In this document: positions 1 to 7,592 of the stretch, in pieces
Layout: each line of letters starts with the position of its first letter
Position numbering within the stretch: position 1 is the stretch's first letter
From: Natronocalculus amylovorans
Lineage (GTDB): Archaea; Halobacteriota; Halobacteria; Halobacteriales; Haloferacaceae
Reading direction: 5' to 3'
DNA length: 64,000 nucleotides
Assembly (NCBI RefSeq): GCF_023638035.1
Contig: NZ_JAKRVX010000001.1
Span: 124,001-188,000, forward strand
Program-made: the position numbers and the translations under genes
Notes under the pieces: generated by a model
Database searches by the model: none
What the model saw: only the letters and a program-made list of their open reading frames with translations
Told to the model about the DNA's origin: nothing

Positions 1-1
1 G

Positions 2-709
2 TATGAGAAGGGTGGGAAAATTGTCATCCCTGCGTTTGCAGTCGGTCGGTCTCAAGAGATCATGCTTGTGCTCGAGGAGGCGATGCGATCGGGCAAGATT
101 CCATCCATGCCAGTTCACCTTGATGGGATGATCTGGGAGGCGACAGCAATTCATACGACCTACCCAGAGTATCTCCGCGATGATCTCCGAGATCGGATCT
201 TCCACGAGGACAAAAATCCATTCCTCGCCGACGAATTCAACCACATTGATGCCGGTGAAGAGGAGCGACAGGATGTTGCTGATGGTGATCAGTGTATTAT
301 CCTTTCGACGTCCGGGATGGTGACTGGCGGCCCAATTATGTCGTGGCTGAGACATATTGGCCCGGACCCAGATTCACGGCTTGTGTTTGTAGGGTATCAG
401 GCACAAGGAACGCTCGGTCGACGCATTCAAACTGGGTGGGATGAGATTCCGGTTCCAAATCCAAACGACGCCGGTCGAACAAGTACGCTCTCGCTCAATA
501 TGGATGTTTCAACCGTTGATGGGTTCTCTGGACACGCTGACAGAGAAGGGTTAATGAACTTTGTTGGGACCATGAACCCACGGCCGGAAAAAGTGTTGTG
601 TGTTCACGGTGACGAACGATCGGTGCAAGACCTTTCGTCTGCATTGTACCATGAATACAATATGCGAACGTTCGCACCAAAGAATCTCGAAACGTTTAGA
701 TTTAAATAA
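2..709 (+). CDS. aCPSF/beta-CASP ribonuclease, C-terminal part
   Basis: The gene is cut by the window edge; the frame is open from base 2, so only the last 235 residues are seen. Visible are the beta-CASP motifs: a STSGM stretch, GFSGHAD with a metal-binding histidine, and VHGDE near the end. This matches the C-terminal half of archaeal CPSF-like metallo-beta-lactamase nucleases (aCPSF1/2), which process or degrade mRNA 3' ends and act in transcription termination. The protein ends in FRFK immediately before TAA. Whether it is the KH-domain aCPSF1 or the shorter aCPSF2 cannot be decided without the N terminus. Confidence 0.85.
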   Translation, partial: YEKGGKIVIPAFAVGRSQEIMLVLEEAMRSGKIPSMPVHLDGMIWEATAIHTTYPEYLRDDLRDRIFHEDKNPFLADEFNHIDAGEEERQDVADGDQCIILSTSGMVTGGPIMSWLRHIGPDPDSRLVFVGYQAQGTLGRRIQTGWDEIPVPNPNDAGRTSTLSLNMDVSTVDGFSGHADREGLMNFVGTMNPRPEKVLCVHGDERSVQDLSSALYHEYNMRTFAPKNLETFRFK

Positions 710-712
710 GAA

Positions 713-883
713 TTAACGGAGCTCTTTCCACTCTGCACCGCAGTCTGGGCAGGTTCTAACCGAAAACACTTCTGCAGGGTCGTTCTTCTTTTTGAGCGTC
801 TGGTCACACGATTTGCATTTTATGCGCTCATAGTTATCTTTGAACAATTCCCCATCTCTGAGACCCTTCCGCGTTGATTTCAT
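713..883 (-). CDS. HVO_0758-type small zinc finger protein (56 aa)
   Basis: A 56-residue protein with two CxxC pairs (CKSCD and CPDCG), giving one zinc ribbon. The ATG at 883 is chosen because the protein then begins MKSTRKGLRDGE, the usual start of this haloarchaeal micro-protein family as I recall it; the open frame runs a little further upstream but without family resemblance. It ends 3 bases from the converging nuclease gene. Proteins of this family are soluble zinc micro-proteins; a role in swarming or biofilm has been proposed in Haloferax. Function here is inferred only from that family. Confidence 0.75.
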   Translation of the reverse strand: MKSTRKGLRDGELFKDNYERIKCKSCDQTLKKKNDPAEVFSVRTCPDCGAEWKELR

Positions 884-984
884 AATTGTCGCTTTGTAGT
901 GAAAGGTCAAAAAGGCCCCGTACTATTGGCTGACGCCTGTCTGACACCAACGGAAAGAATAGGTCCTACGCTTCCGGTTTCGGA

Positions 985-2181
985 ATGTTTGAACAGGCTC
1001 ACCAAGTGGATATCAGTGTGGCACGTGCTCGACTCTTTGCGTCTCTCTGTGGGTTGGTCTTTCTGGTTAACCTTGCTCGGATTGTGTTTGCCCCGCTTTT
1101 GAGCGTCTTTATTGACGAATTTGCAATCGGTGAAGCGACCGCAGGCCTCATTGTAACGCTTGCGTGGGTTGGAAGCGCATCGCTTCGGCTCCCAACAGGA
1201 TGGCTCCTAACAAAGGTCCCGCGCCATCACGTTGTCCTCGCATCGGGTCTCATTCTCGCAGTATCGTCTGCATTTGCGGCAACTGCAACAACAGTCCCAC
1301 ACCTGATGGCCGGTGCATTCTTAATGGGAATTGCTTCCGGCGTCTACTTTGTGTCCGCAAATCCGCTCCTCAGTGAGCTCTATCCAAAACGGGTTGGAAG
1401 AGCGATGGGCATACACGGTACGGCGAGTCAGATTGCAGCAGTCATCGCGGCACCATTTGTTGCGCTGACATTGTACGTTGATTGGCGGCTTTCTCTGTGG
1501 GCGATCGCCGTTGCTGCAGCAGGAGTCACACTCTATACCTGGGTTGCTGCGAAGCAGACAACGCTTCCAACCGCGGGGAAGAACGATCGTAATCTGCTCG
1601 CTGCTGCACGATCGCAATGGCGGATTATCGTCACAGCGCTCGCAATTATCGGTGCAGTATCGTTCGTCTGGCAGGGTGTCTTTAATTTCTATGAGCTGTA
1701 TATGCAGTCAAAAGGGCTCTCTCGAGGGATGTCCGCAACGATGTTGACAATCATCTTCGCAGCGGGTGTACCTGCATTCTACTTTGGTGGTGACCTCGCC
1801 GATCGGCTTCCACACGTTCCGTACATGCTCGGGATTGTCGTGTCGTTTGTCGTGAGCCTCCTCATATTAACGATCGTCGAACACCTCGCAGTGCTCATCA
1901 TCATGACTGCAGTTGTGGGGTTCATTATTCATATGTTGTTTCCAGCAGTGGACACGTATCTACTTGATACACTCCCTGATGATGCTCGTGGAAGCGCATA
2001 TGCGGTGTTTAGCTCGATCGCAATGTTGACACAGGCGCTTGGTTCATCTGTCGTTGGCTACTTCATCGAAGCCGGCTACACGTACGATGCGGTCTTTGGT
2101 GGTGCGGCGTTATTGCTCGGTGTAATCGTACTTGGGTTAGTCGTTGTTGAGCGATCGGGGCGATTGCCAGGGGAGCGGTAG
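985..2181 (+). CDS. MFS transporter
   Basis: A 398-residue polytopic protein with about twelve hydrophobic segments, the usual size of the major facilitator superfamily. The cytoplasmic loop after TM2 (RLPTGWLLTKVPRH, near residues 68-81) is a degenerate form of the MFS signature loop, and a second copy (GGDLADRLPHVP, near 268) lies at the equivalent place of the second half. The loop between TM6 and TM7 is basic and polar. Substrate cannot be told from sequence. It stands alone between genes of unrelated function. The ATG at 985 precedes TM1 by about 25 residues. Confidence 0.85.
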   Translation: MFEQAHQVDISVARARLFASLCGLVFLVNLARIVFAPLLSVFIDEFAIGEATAGLIVTLAWVGSASLRLPTGWLLTKVPRHHVVLASGLILAVSSAFAATATTVPHLMAGAFLMGIASGVYFVSANPLLSELYPKRVGRAMGIHGTASQIAAVIAAPFVALTLYVDWRLSLWAIAVAAAGVTLYTWVAAKQTTLPTAGKNDRNLLAAARSQWRIIVTALAIIGAVSFVWQGVFNFYELYMQSKGLSRGMSATMLTIIFAAGVPAFYFGGDLADRLPHVPYMLGIVVSFVVSLLILTIVEHLAVLIIMTAVVGFIIHMLFPAVDTYLLDTLPDDARGSAYAVFSSIAMLTQALGSSVVGYFIEAGYTYDAVFGGAALLLGVIVLGLVVVERSGRLPGER

Positions 2182-2245
2182 TCCCCCGATAACGCCACAG
2201 CCGCCACCGAGACATCTTTGAGCGTTTCGCCCCTATAGAGTCGTA

Positions 2246-3349
2246 ATGGAGTATGTCCAAGAGCAAATTACAACGCTCCACGGATTTTCTACGGACGTTC
2301 CCGCTGTTCGAACCGATAGCACTGCAGTGATCGTTCCAATGGCTGCTCGCGAATTTCGAAGTGCAGCAGCAACACATGTCCTGACAGAGCTATCGGCAGT
2401 CGACCCAGAGCGAGTAATCGTTCCGCTCCGTGCACCTGCAGACGAGGTGGATTCATTTGAAGCGTGGTTCGATGAGTTTGATCTCTCAATCGAGATGCTT
2501 TGGTGTAGTGGTCCAGCGATCGCAGAGCTGCTCTCTGAACATGGGCTACACGGAGAACGTGGAAAAGGACGCGACGTATGGCTTGCGTTGGGTACTGCAC
2601 TTGAGTCTGAGTACATTGTCCTCCACGATGCAGATACAATTACGTATGATCGGACCTACGTCCCTCGGCTCTTGTTCCCACTCCTGAACGGACACACATT
2701 TTCGAAGGGGTACTATGCACGGATCGAGGATAATCAGTTCTATGGGCGGCTATTTCGCCTGTTTTATGAACCGACAATTCGCGCGCTGTCCGATCGACAT
2801 ACGGGTTCGATCCTTGAGTACTTAGATTCGTTCAGATACGCACTTGCAGGTGAGTTTGCAGGGACATCTGACCTCATGAGGCGGCTTCGAATCCCACGAT
2901 CGTGGGGGCTTGAGGTCGGGACGCTCGGTGATGCCTTCTCGCTTGCAGGATTTTCTCAAACAGCACAGGTTGATCTTGGAGCCTATGAGCACGATCATCG
3001 ACCAGTCGCAGGTGAGACAGGGCTCTCTGACATGAGCACTGCTGTCGGTGCTGCGCTCTTTTTATCGGTCGAAGAACACGGTATCACGCCGGAGTATGAC
3101 GCACTTCGAGAGGAGTACCGAAAGTGTGCAACAGCACTTGTTCGCCAATACGGACTTGATGCTGCATACAATGGATTTACGTACGACCAAGAAGCCGAAA
3201 CAGCACAAGTGGCACAGTATGCAAGTGCGATCACACAGCCAACAATCGATACTCGACTCCCAGCATGGGCAAACGCCCCAATCAAGCCAAAAGCGGTTAC
3301 CGCTGCAGCCGAGGCGGATCGAAAAAAAGCGATCGTCGCCGAGCAGTAA
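2246..3349 (+). CDS. Glycosyltransferase, glucosyl-3-phosphoglycerate synthase-like
   Basis: A 367-residue GT-A fold enzyme without membrane segments. The nucleotide-sugar and metal site is the DAD of VLHDADTITYD (about residues 131-140). The segment DNQFYGRLFRLFYEP with RYALAGEFAGT that follows resembles GT81/GT78 enzymes, which make glucosyl- or mannosyl-3-phosphoglycerate, a compatible-solute precursor. Family placement is by overall resemblance, so the exact acceptor is uncertain. No phosphatase partner is adjacent. Haloarchaea rarely depend on glucosylglycerate, so another glycoconjugate product is possible. Confidence 0.6.
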   Translation: MEYVQEQITTLHGFSTDVPAVRTDSTAVIVPMAAREFRSAAATHVLTELSAVDPERVIVPLRAPADEVDSFEAWFDEFDLSIEMLWCSGPAIAELLSEHGLHGERGKGRDVWLALGTALESEYIVLHDADTITYDRTYVPRLLFPLLNGHTFSKGYYARIEDNQFYGRLFRLFYEPTIRALSDRHTGSILEYLDSFRYALAGEFAGTSDLMRRLRIPRSWGLEVGTLGDAFSLAGFSQTAQVDLGAYEHDHRPVAGETGLSDMSTAVGAALFLSVEEHGITPEYDALREEYRKCATALVRQYGLDAAYNGFTYDQEAETAQVAQYASAITQPTIDTRLPAWANAPIKPKAVTAAAEADRKKAIVAEQ

Positions 3350-3400
3350 CCGCCAATTCGATCGGATTTTTATAATCCAACGCATACGATGACATAACAC

Positions 3401-4009
3401 GTGTCCCAGATCGATCGTTCCCGGCTCCAGTCATATACGCCAACTGTGATTGAAAATCCGCGAAAACAGGCTGCAGTTATCGCGCCAATCATCGAACGAG
3501 AGAGTGACACATACCTGCTGTTTACAAAACGCGCGGCACATCTTGGAGAACACCCAGGGCAGATGAGTTTTCCAGGTGGAGGAACAGAGCCAAGCGACAC
3601 CGATCTAAAAGCGACTGCGCGGCGTGAAGCGCATGAAGAAATCAGCCTTGACCCGGACACGGTACAATTCGTCGGGCAGCTCGATGAGATAGAAACAACA
3701 TCAGGCTATGCCGTTCGCCCGTTTGTGGCAGACGTTCCGGATTCGACATACGTTCCAGATGAACGAGAAGTCGCGGAGATAGTGTTGCTTTCGGTGTCAG
3801 AACTCAAGGACCGCACAAACTACGAGTCAGAGCGTCGTGAACATCCACAGTATGGAAATATCCGAATTCATTTTTTCCACGTTGATGGGTATACCGTCTG
3901 GGGAGCAACAGGCCGGATGCTCGTACAGCTGTTAGAGCTTACAACCACATGGGAGATGCCAACGTCGGTCGATCGGGTTGTCGATCCGGATGCGGACTAC
4001 CCCGTTTGA
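3401..4009 (+). CDS. NUDIX hydrolase, CoA pyrophosphatase-like
   Basis: A 202-residue protein with a full Nudix box (G-x5-E-x7-REAHEE) at about residues 60-82. Just before it, LLFTKRAAHLGEHPGQMSFPGG-type sequence matches the UPF0035 signature of the NudL/YeaB subgroup that cleaves CoA and its derivatives. The start is GTG; a TATA-like TTTTTATAA at 3364-3372 lies about 30 bases upstream, consistent with a nearly leaderless transcript. CoA activity is inferred from the subgroup motif; other nucleotide diphosphates are possible. Confidence 0.82.
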   Translation: MSQIDRSRLQSYTPTVIENPRKQAAVIAPIIERESDTYLLFTKRAAHLGEHPGQMSFPGGGTEPSDTDLKATARREAHEEISLDPDTVQFVGQLDEIETTSGYAVRPFVADVPDSTYVPDEREVAEIVLLSVSELKDRTNYESERREHPQYGNIRIHFFHVDGYTVWGATGRMLVQLLELTTTWEMPTSVDRVVDPDADYPV

Positions 4010-4072
4010 AGACCCGCAACATTGTGTCGTGAGCGATACGCTTATACAGCGCACTGCGATATACGAGTGTAC

Positions 4073-4111
4073 ATGGTCGCACAGACGATGGATCGCGTTC
4101 CGCGATCGTAA
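4073..4111 (+). other. Possible 12-codon upstream ORF with hairpin
   Basis: A TATA-like CTTATAC at 4041-4047 is followed about 28 bases later by an ATG opening a 12-codon frame (MVAQTMDRVPRS) closed by TAA, 33 bases before the next gene. The end of this small frame carries a perfect 7-bp inverted repeat, GATCGCG-TTC-CGCGATC (4091-4107). It could be a leader peptide or simply 5' untranslated sequence. Confidence 0.3.
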
Positions 4112-4144
4112 TCGACCGATAGAAACTATGGAAGGTATTCTACA

Positions 4145-4927
4145 ATGTTAGCCGGTGAGCGAAGCGTCTCTAAAACAGGAATCTCCGTCGCTGCACTAAA
4201 ACCAAAAGAGTGCAGTCTCAAACGTGCGCTGGAGCTTCCGATGCCCGCAGTGGCCATTGATTATGAAGGTCAGGACTACCTTCCAGACCCGGATATACTC
4301 CGTGAAATAGCTGCAGAAAAGACTGTATACCTCACAACACCCGTAAGAGCGGATGGATTCGACCCGCTTGGCGATGACCACCTCGTGGAGACAATCCCAG
4401 AGACAGTCAACCGAATCCTCGTTGCCGGTCACGGTGCATACTTAACAGAGACAGAAGCAGAAAAGGCGATCGCCCCGCGGATCGGTGCAGCACGGAACAG
4501 TGCACCGGATGCATGGCTCGGGACAGAAGGCATTGAGCGTATCGCGCTTGCTGCAGGTGGGCCACAGTATGAGTTGCTCTCTCGATCAACGAGACGCGAC
4601 GTACGGGCGCTTCGTGCAGCCGGATTCACTGGCGAGGTTGCGGTATATGCACCAACTGTCTTGACTGATGACGAAGATGAAATTCTTGACGCAGTTGGTC
4701 CGTATACCGCGCGTCGGGGGCCGGTACGACGTGCCCTCCCCGAGGGTGCGGAAACCGATCGGAATGCAACGGGTCGTGCGCGTGAAGTGCTCTCGAAGGC
4801 AGTGCGTGATTATGCACTAATCGGCACACCAACCGACATTCACAAACAGATTGAAATGCTCTCTGACGTTGGTGTTGACACCGTTGTGGGGTACCCAGCA
4901 CGCGGAATTTTCGAATTCTGCGAGTGA
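4145..4927 (+). CDS. DUF7388 luciferase-like family protein
   Basis: A 260-residue soluble protein resembling the TIM-barrel luciferase/F420-dependent reductase superfamily. The last 45 residues, IGTPTDIHKQIEMLSDVGVDTVVGYP, are the typical C-terminal segment of luciferase-like monooxygenases. The N-terminal two thirds have diverged, and I believe haloarchaeal members form DUF7388. No catalytic residues can be assigned, and F420 or FMN use is only inferred. The gene is followed 55 bases later by an FAD oxidoreductase in the same direction. Confidence 0.6.
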   Translation: MLAGERSVSKTGISVAALKPKECSLKRALELPMPAVAIDYEGQDYLPDPDILREIAAEKTVYLTTPVRADGFDPLGDDHLVETIPETVNRILVAGHGAYLTETEAEKAIAPRIGAARNSAPDAWLGTEGIERIALAAGGPQYELLSRSTRRDVRALRAAGFTGEVAVYAPTVLTDDEDEILDAVGPYTARRGPVRRALPEGAETDRNATGRAREVLSKAVRDYALIGTPTDIHKQIEMLSDVGVDTVVGYPARGIFEFCE

Positions 4928-4982
4928 GCAAACCAATACTTCGAACTGCAACACTGAAGTCACCAGGTCGTGACGCCAGTGT

Positions 4983-6143
4983 ATGAGCCAACCACGAACT
5001 GGATGGGAACCGGAGATTGATGCAGACGGAGACGGACTCTCTATCGCAGTTATTGGTGCTGGTGCGGTTGGGATTACCGCAGCGCATGACCTTGCAACTA
5101 CCGGAGCGACTGTAACCGTTTATGAGAAGGGTACTGTTGGCTCCGGTAGCTCAGGGCGCGCTGCAGGGGTTCTCTACGATGCTTTTGCGACAGATATAGA
5201 CGCACAGATCGGTGCTCGGACCCAAGAGCGTGTTCGATCGCTCTCCGGCGTTGATCCATTCACCTTCACGGACTGTCCGTACGTCATGGTTGCACACAAA
5301 AATGATACAACACGCTGTGAAGCACTCGCTGAAGGCGTCGAACGAATGCGCGTCCATGGCCGAGATGTGTCATGTATCGAGCCTGCAACGCTTGGGTCGC
5401 AGTTCCCGCTCAAAACTGATGATATCGGAGTTGCTGCAGTGTCGCGAAATGCTGGCTGGACAACACCACAGACATACGTTGATGCCGTTGCGAAACGTGC
5501 AGTCAATCGCGGTGTGAAGCTAAAAACCGAAACCACTGCATCGATTGCTGACGCCGAAGACACGACAACAATCATCGCCAATGGAGAGCGGACGACCTAC
5601 GATCGAGTTATTATCGCAGCCGGAGCACACACAAAGCAATTGCTCGGAGCGGTCGGTATCACGATTGCAATGAAACCGTATCGGGTGCAAGCACTGACGA
5701 GCACCGTCCCGTATAATGGCCCGATGTGCTACGATGCCACAACTGGCGTCTACTTCCGGCCTCACCCAACTGGGATGCTCGCAGGCGATGGGACCGAACT
5801 GGTTGAAACAGATCCCGACCAGTGGGAGCGGGATGCAGATACTTGGTTTATTGACTCGGTAACAGATGCAGTAAAACAGCGAGCAGCGTATGATATCACA
5901 GTCGATCGGGCGTGGGCTGGCCTCTGTACCGCAACGCCGGACGAAAACCCGCTCTGTGGTGAGCTTCGGGATGGGCTGTATGTTGCAACGGGCTGGCAGG
6001 GGCATGGATTCATGCGAGCGGCTGGAATGGGTGAAGCGATCGCAAAAGATGTGTTGGGAGAACCATCCATTGAGCCGTTCGATCCTACTCGATTTACCGG
6101 AGAAGAGTCGTTTGAAATAACGGAAGGAATGGCAGTAGAGTAG
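4983..6143 (+). CDS. FAD-dependent oxidoreductase, DAO family
   Basis: A 386-residue flavoenzyme. The dinucleotide fold begins at about residue 19 with IAVIGAGAVGITAAHDLA (GxGxxG) and the ribose-binding acidic residue follows in VTVYEKG. The middle has the DAO substrate domain, and the C-terminal GWQGHGFMRAAGMGEAIA segment is the second FAD contact typical of glycine/sarcosine oxidase and D-amino acid dehydrogenase relatives. The expected reaction is oxidation of a secondary or D-amino acid; the substrate is unknown. It may share a transcript with the preceding DUF7388 gene, but the 55-bp gap leaves this open. Confidence 0.8.
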   Translation: MSQPRTGWEPEIDADGDGLSIAVIGAGAVGITAAHDLATTGATVTVYEKGTVGSGSSGRAAGVLYDAFATDIDAQIGARTQERVRSLSGVDPFTFTDCPYVMVAHKNDTTRCEALAEGVERMRVHGRDVSCIEPATLGSQFPLKTDDIGVAAVSRNAGWTTPQTYVDAVAKRAVNRGVKLKTETTASIADAEDTTTIIANGERTTYDRVIIAAGAHTKQLLGAVGITIAMKPYRVQALTSTVPYNGPMCYDATTGVYFRPHPTGMLAGDGTELVETDPDQWERDADTWFIDSVTDAVKQRAAYDITVDRAWAGLCTATPDENPLCGELRDGLYVATGWQGHGFMRAAGMGEAIAKDVLGEPSIEPFDPTRFTGEESFEITEGMAVE

Positions 6144-6185
6144 TCAGTTGGGAATCTACACCACGCGAATTACACGAAGTCGAGG

Positions 6186-6422
6186 AGAAAGCCCACGACT
6201 AAAGTCGTCCCCAGAACGCAGAGCGTTCTGGTGGGCTGCACAAGATCATAGCTCTTGTGAGCGTGGGATGAATCCGACGAATCCCGTTGAAACCGCAATG
6301 GTTAGCTTGAACGGGGTCGAATATCAGCGTAACTCGCTCGGGAAGTTGCCTTCGTTGGCGTCGGAACGCCCGACTCCAAGCGTGAGGAATCCCACGACTT
6401 CAATCGTGTGGAGGATGTCAAG
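6186..6422 (+). mobile_element. IS200/IS605 (TnpB-type) remnant or palindrome-associated MITE
   Basis: A non-coding block of about 240 bp between two genes. Its left part folds into nested hairpins: outer arms AGCCCAC (6190-6196) and GTGGGCT (6231-6237) enclose GAC/GTC and CAGAACGC/GCGTTCTG (6212-6230), followed by CACAAGA/TCTTGTG (6239-6259). The middle reads in frame like the tail of a haloarchaeal IS1341-type TnpB (NPVETA, LASERPTPSV). The right end, GAATCCCACGACTTCAATCG then TGTGGAGGATGTCA, is a slightly decayed version of the hairpin and TCA end of such elements. No TnpA, and only about 50 TnpB codons, remain. Exact ends are uncertain. Confidence 0.65.
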
Positions 6423-6423
6423 C

Positions 6424-6858
6424 TTACTCTTCGTCTTCGTCCGGCTCTTCTTCGACAGCAACCGTTTTTGTGTTCATCGTCTTCGGAATTTTGACCTGTA
6501 AGGTGCCCGATCGGGTGAGTGTTGCTGCAGCATTCGCGTCTGTCTTTGTGACGCTTGCATCCTCTGGGAGTTCGACCGAGCCGGTTAGACTGAGTCCTCG
6601 CCCTGGGAATCGCATCTCAAAACCATCATAAAAGTCTCGGAAGCGATCGATACGCACTTCTAGTGTCGTCTCAACAAATTTGACCTGAATATCCTCCGTT
6701 TTGACACCTGGTGCATCAAATACGATGAGATACTCTTCCTCACTCTCAAGTAGGTCGTATGGAAGTGGTTTCCGCTCCTGGACGTGACCCATACCACGAC
6801 CAACACGAGAGAGCACTGCATTCACGGCCGATCGGCCATATTCTGTGACACCAGTCAT
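6424..6858 (-). CDS. Hsp20/alpha-crystallin family small heat shock protein
   Basis: A 144-residue chaperone. The alpha-crystallin domain spans about residues 33-128 and opens with PYDLLESEEEYLIVFDAPGVKTEDIQVK, the usual first strands. It ends at LQVKIPK followed by an acidic tail (EEEPDEDEE). Small heat shock proteins bind unfolding proteins as oligomers without ATP. The canonical C-terminal IxI/V anchor is weak (VKIPK, TKTVAVEE). Its ATG overlaps the stop of the upstream small zinc protein in an ATGA, suggesting translational coupling. The gene ends right beside the transposon remnant. Confidence 0.85.
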   Translation of the reverse strand: MTGVTEYGRSAVNAVLSRVGRGMGHVQERKPLPYDLLESEEEYLIVFDAPGVKTEDIQVKFVETTLEVRIDRFRDFYDGFEMRFPGRGLSLTGSVELPEDASVTKTDANAAATLTRSGTLQVKIPKTMNTKTVAVEEEPDEDEE

Positions 6859-7013
6859 AGTTCGATTAGCTCAAGGGATTCAGTTTCATTGCAATACGGG
6901 CATGAGAGGTCGGAGACGCTGTGATCTTCGGGCACATCATATGTATAGTGATTTTCGAACATATCCAACTCACAGGCGTCATTGAGACACTTGATCTCCT
7001 TCGTCGCAGGCAT
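6855..7013 (-). CDS. DUF7559-type 52-aa zinc ribbon protein
   Basis: A small frame of 52 residues starting MPATKEIKCLNDACELDMFE and ending ETESLELIEL. One half-site is CLNDAC and the other CPYC, so it should bind one zinc. It matches a conserved haloarchaeal micro-protein family that I recall as DUF7559. Its TGA overlaps the ATG of the hsp20 gene (ATGA at 6858-6855), so both are probably made from one message. Function is unknown; the coupling hints at a stress-linked role. Confidence 0.75.
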   Translation of the reverse strand: MPATKEIKCLNDACELDMFENHYTYDVPEDHSVSDLSCPYCNETESLELIEL

Positions 7014-7105
7014 GAATCTATATTTGTGCGGAACGGGCTTAAGTCACATGGCAATTTTCAGATTCGTCAATGAATGATTATGTATGATGCGGCTGTAGTT
7101 ACAGT

Positions 7106-7537
7106 ATGATCATCCTTGCAGCGGTTGATAACTCGGAGCATGGAGCGGAGGTTGTCGCGGAGGCTGCAGCGCTCGCAACCGCATACGATCTCCCCGTACA
7201 TGCAATTCATGCACTGACGCGATCGGAGTTTGTTAACACCGGCCGCGAACGCGCACACGAACGAAAAGAGATGTCAATGCAAGAAATGCGCGACCGAGCA
7301 CAGAAACGAGCCCAGCGTGCACTTGATGCGGCCGGAGTCTCCGGGACCGCAGTTGGAAAGATCGGAAAGCCAGGCGATGAGATCAGTAAATACGCAACCG
7401 CAAATGACGCACGATATATTGTTGTTGGACCACGACGCAGAAGTAGAACCGGAAAAGCAGTATTTGGCAGTGTCACACAGAGCGTGATACTCCAGTCCGA
7501 ACAGCCAGTTGTCACTGTGATGATGGATGATGACTAA
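7106..7537 (+). CDS. Universal stress protein UspA family
   Basis: A 143-residue single-domain UspA protein. It starts with the beta-strand MIILAAVDNSEHG and ends with the nucleotide-binding signature GPRRRSRTGKAVFGSVTQSVI (G-x2-G-x9-G-S/T form), so an ATP-binding type is likely. It is shorter in its middle helix than the longest haloarchaeal members. A TATA-like ATTATGTA lies at about 7076-7083, some 26 bases before the ATG, supporting a leaderless start here. The hsp20 pair diverges from it. Confidence 0.88.
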   Translation: MIILAAVDNSEHGAEVVAEAAALATAYDLPVHAIHALTRSEFVNTGRERAHERKEMSMQEMRDRAQKRAQRALDAAGVSGTAVGKIGKPGDEISKYATANDARYIVVGPRRRSRTGKAVFGSVTQSVILQSEQPVVTVMMDDD

Positions 7538-7592
7538 GCGACGGGCGCACCGATTCGCACGACTTTACCGTCTTCACGGTTAACGGTCGGCT

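Noticed and set aside
6148-6501. 117-codon frame over the transposon remnant
   Set aside because: Only the middle third resembles a TnpB tail; it starts in unrelated sequence and runs into the opposite-strand hsp20 gene.
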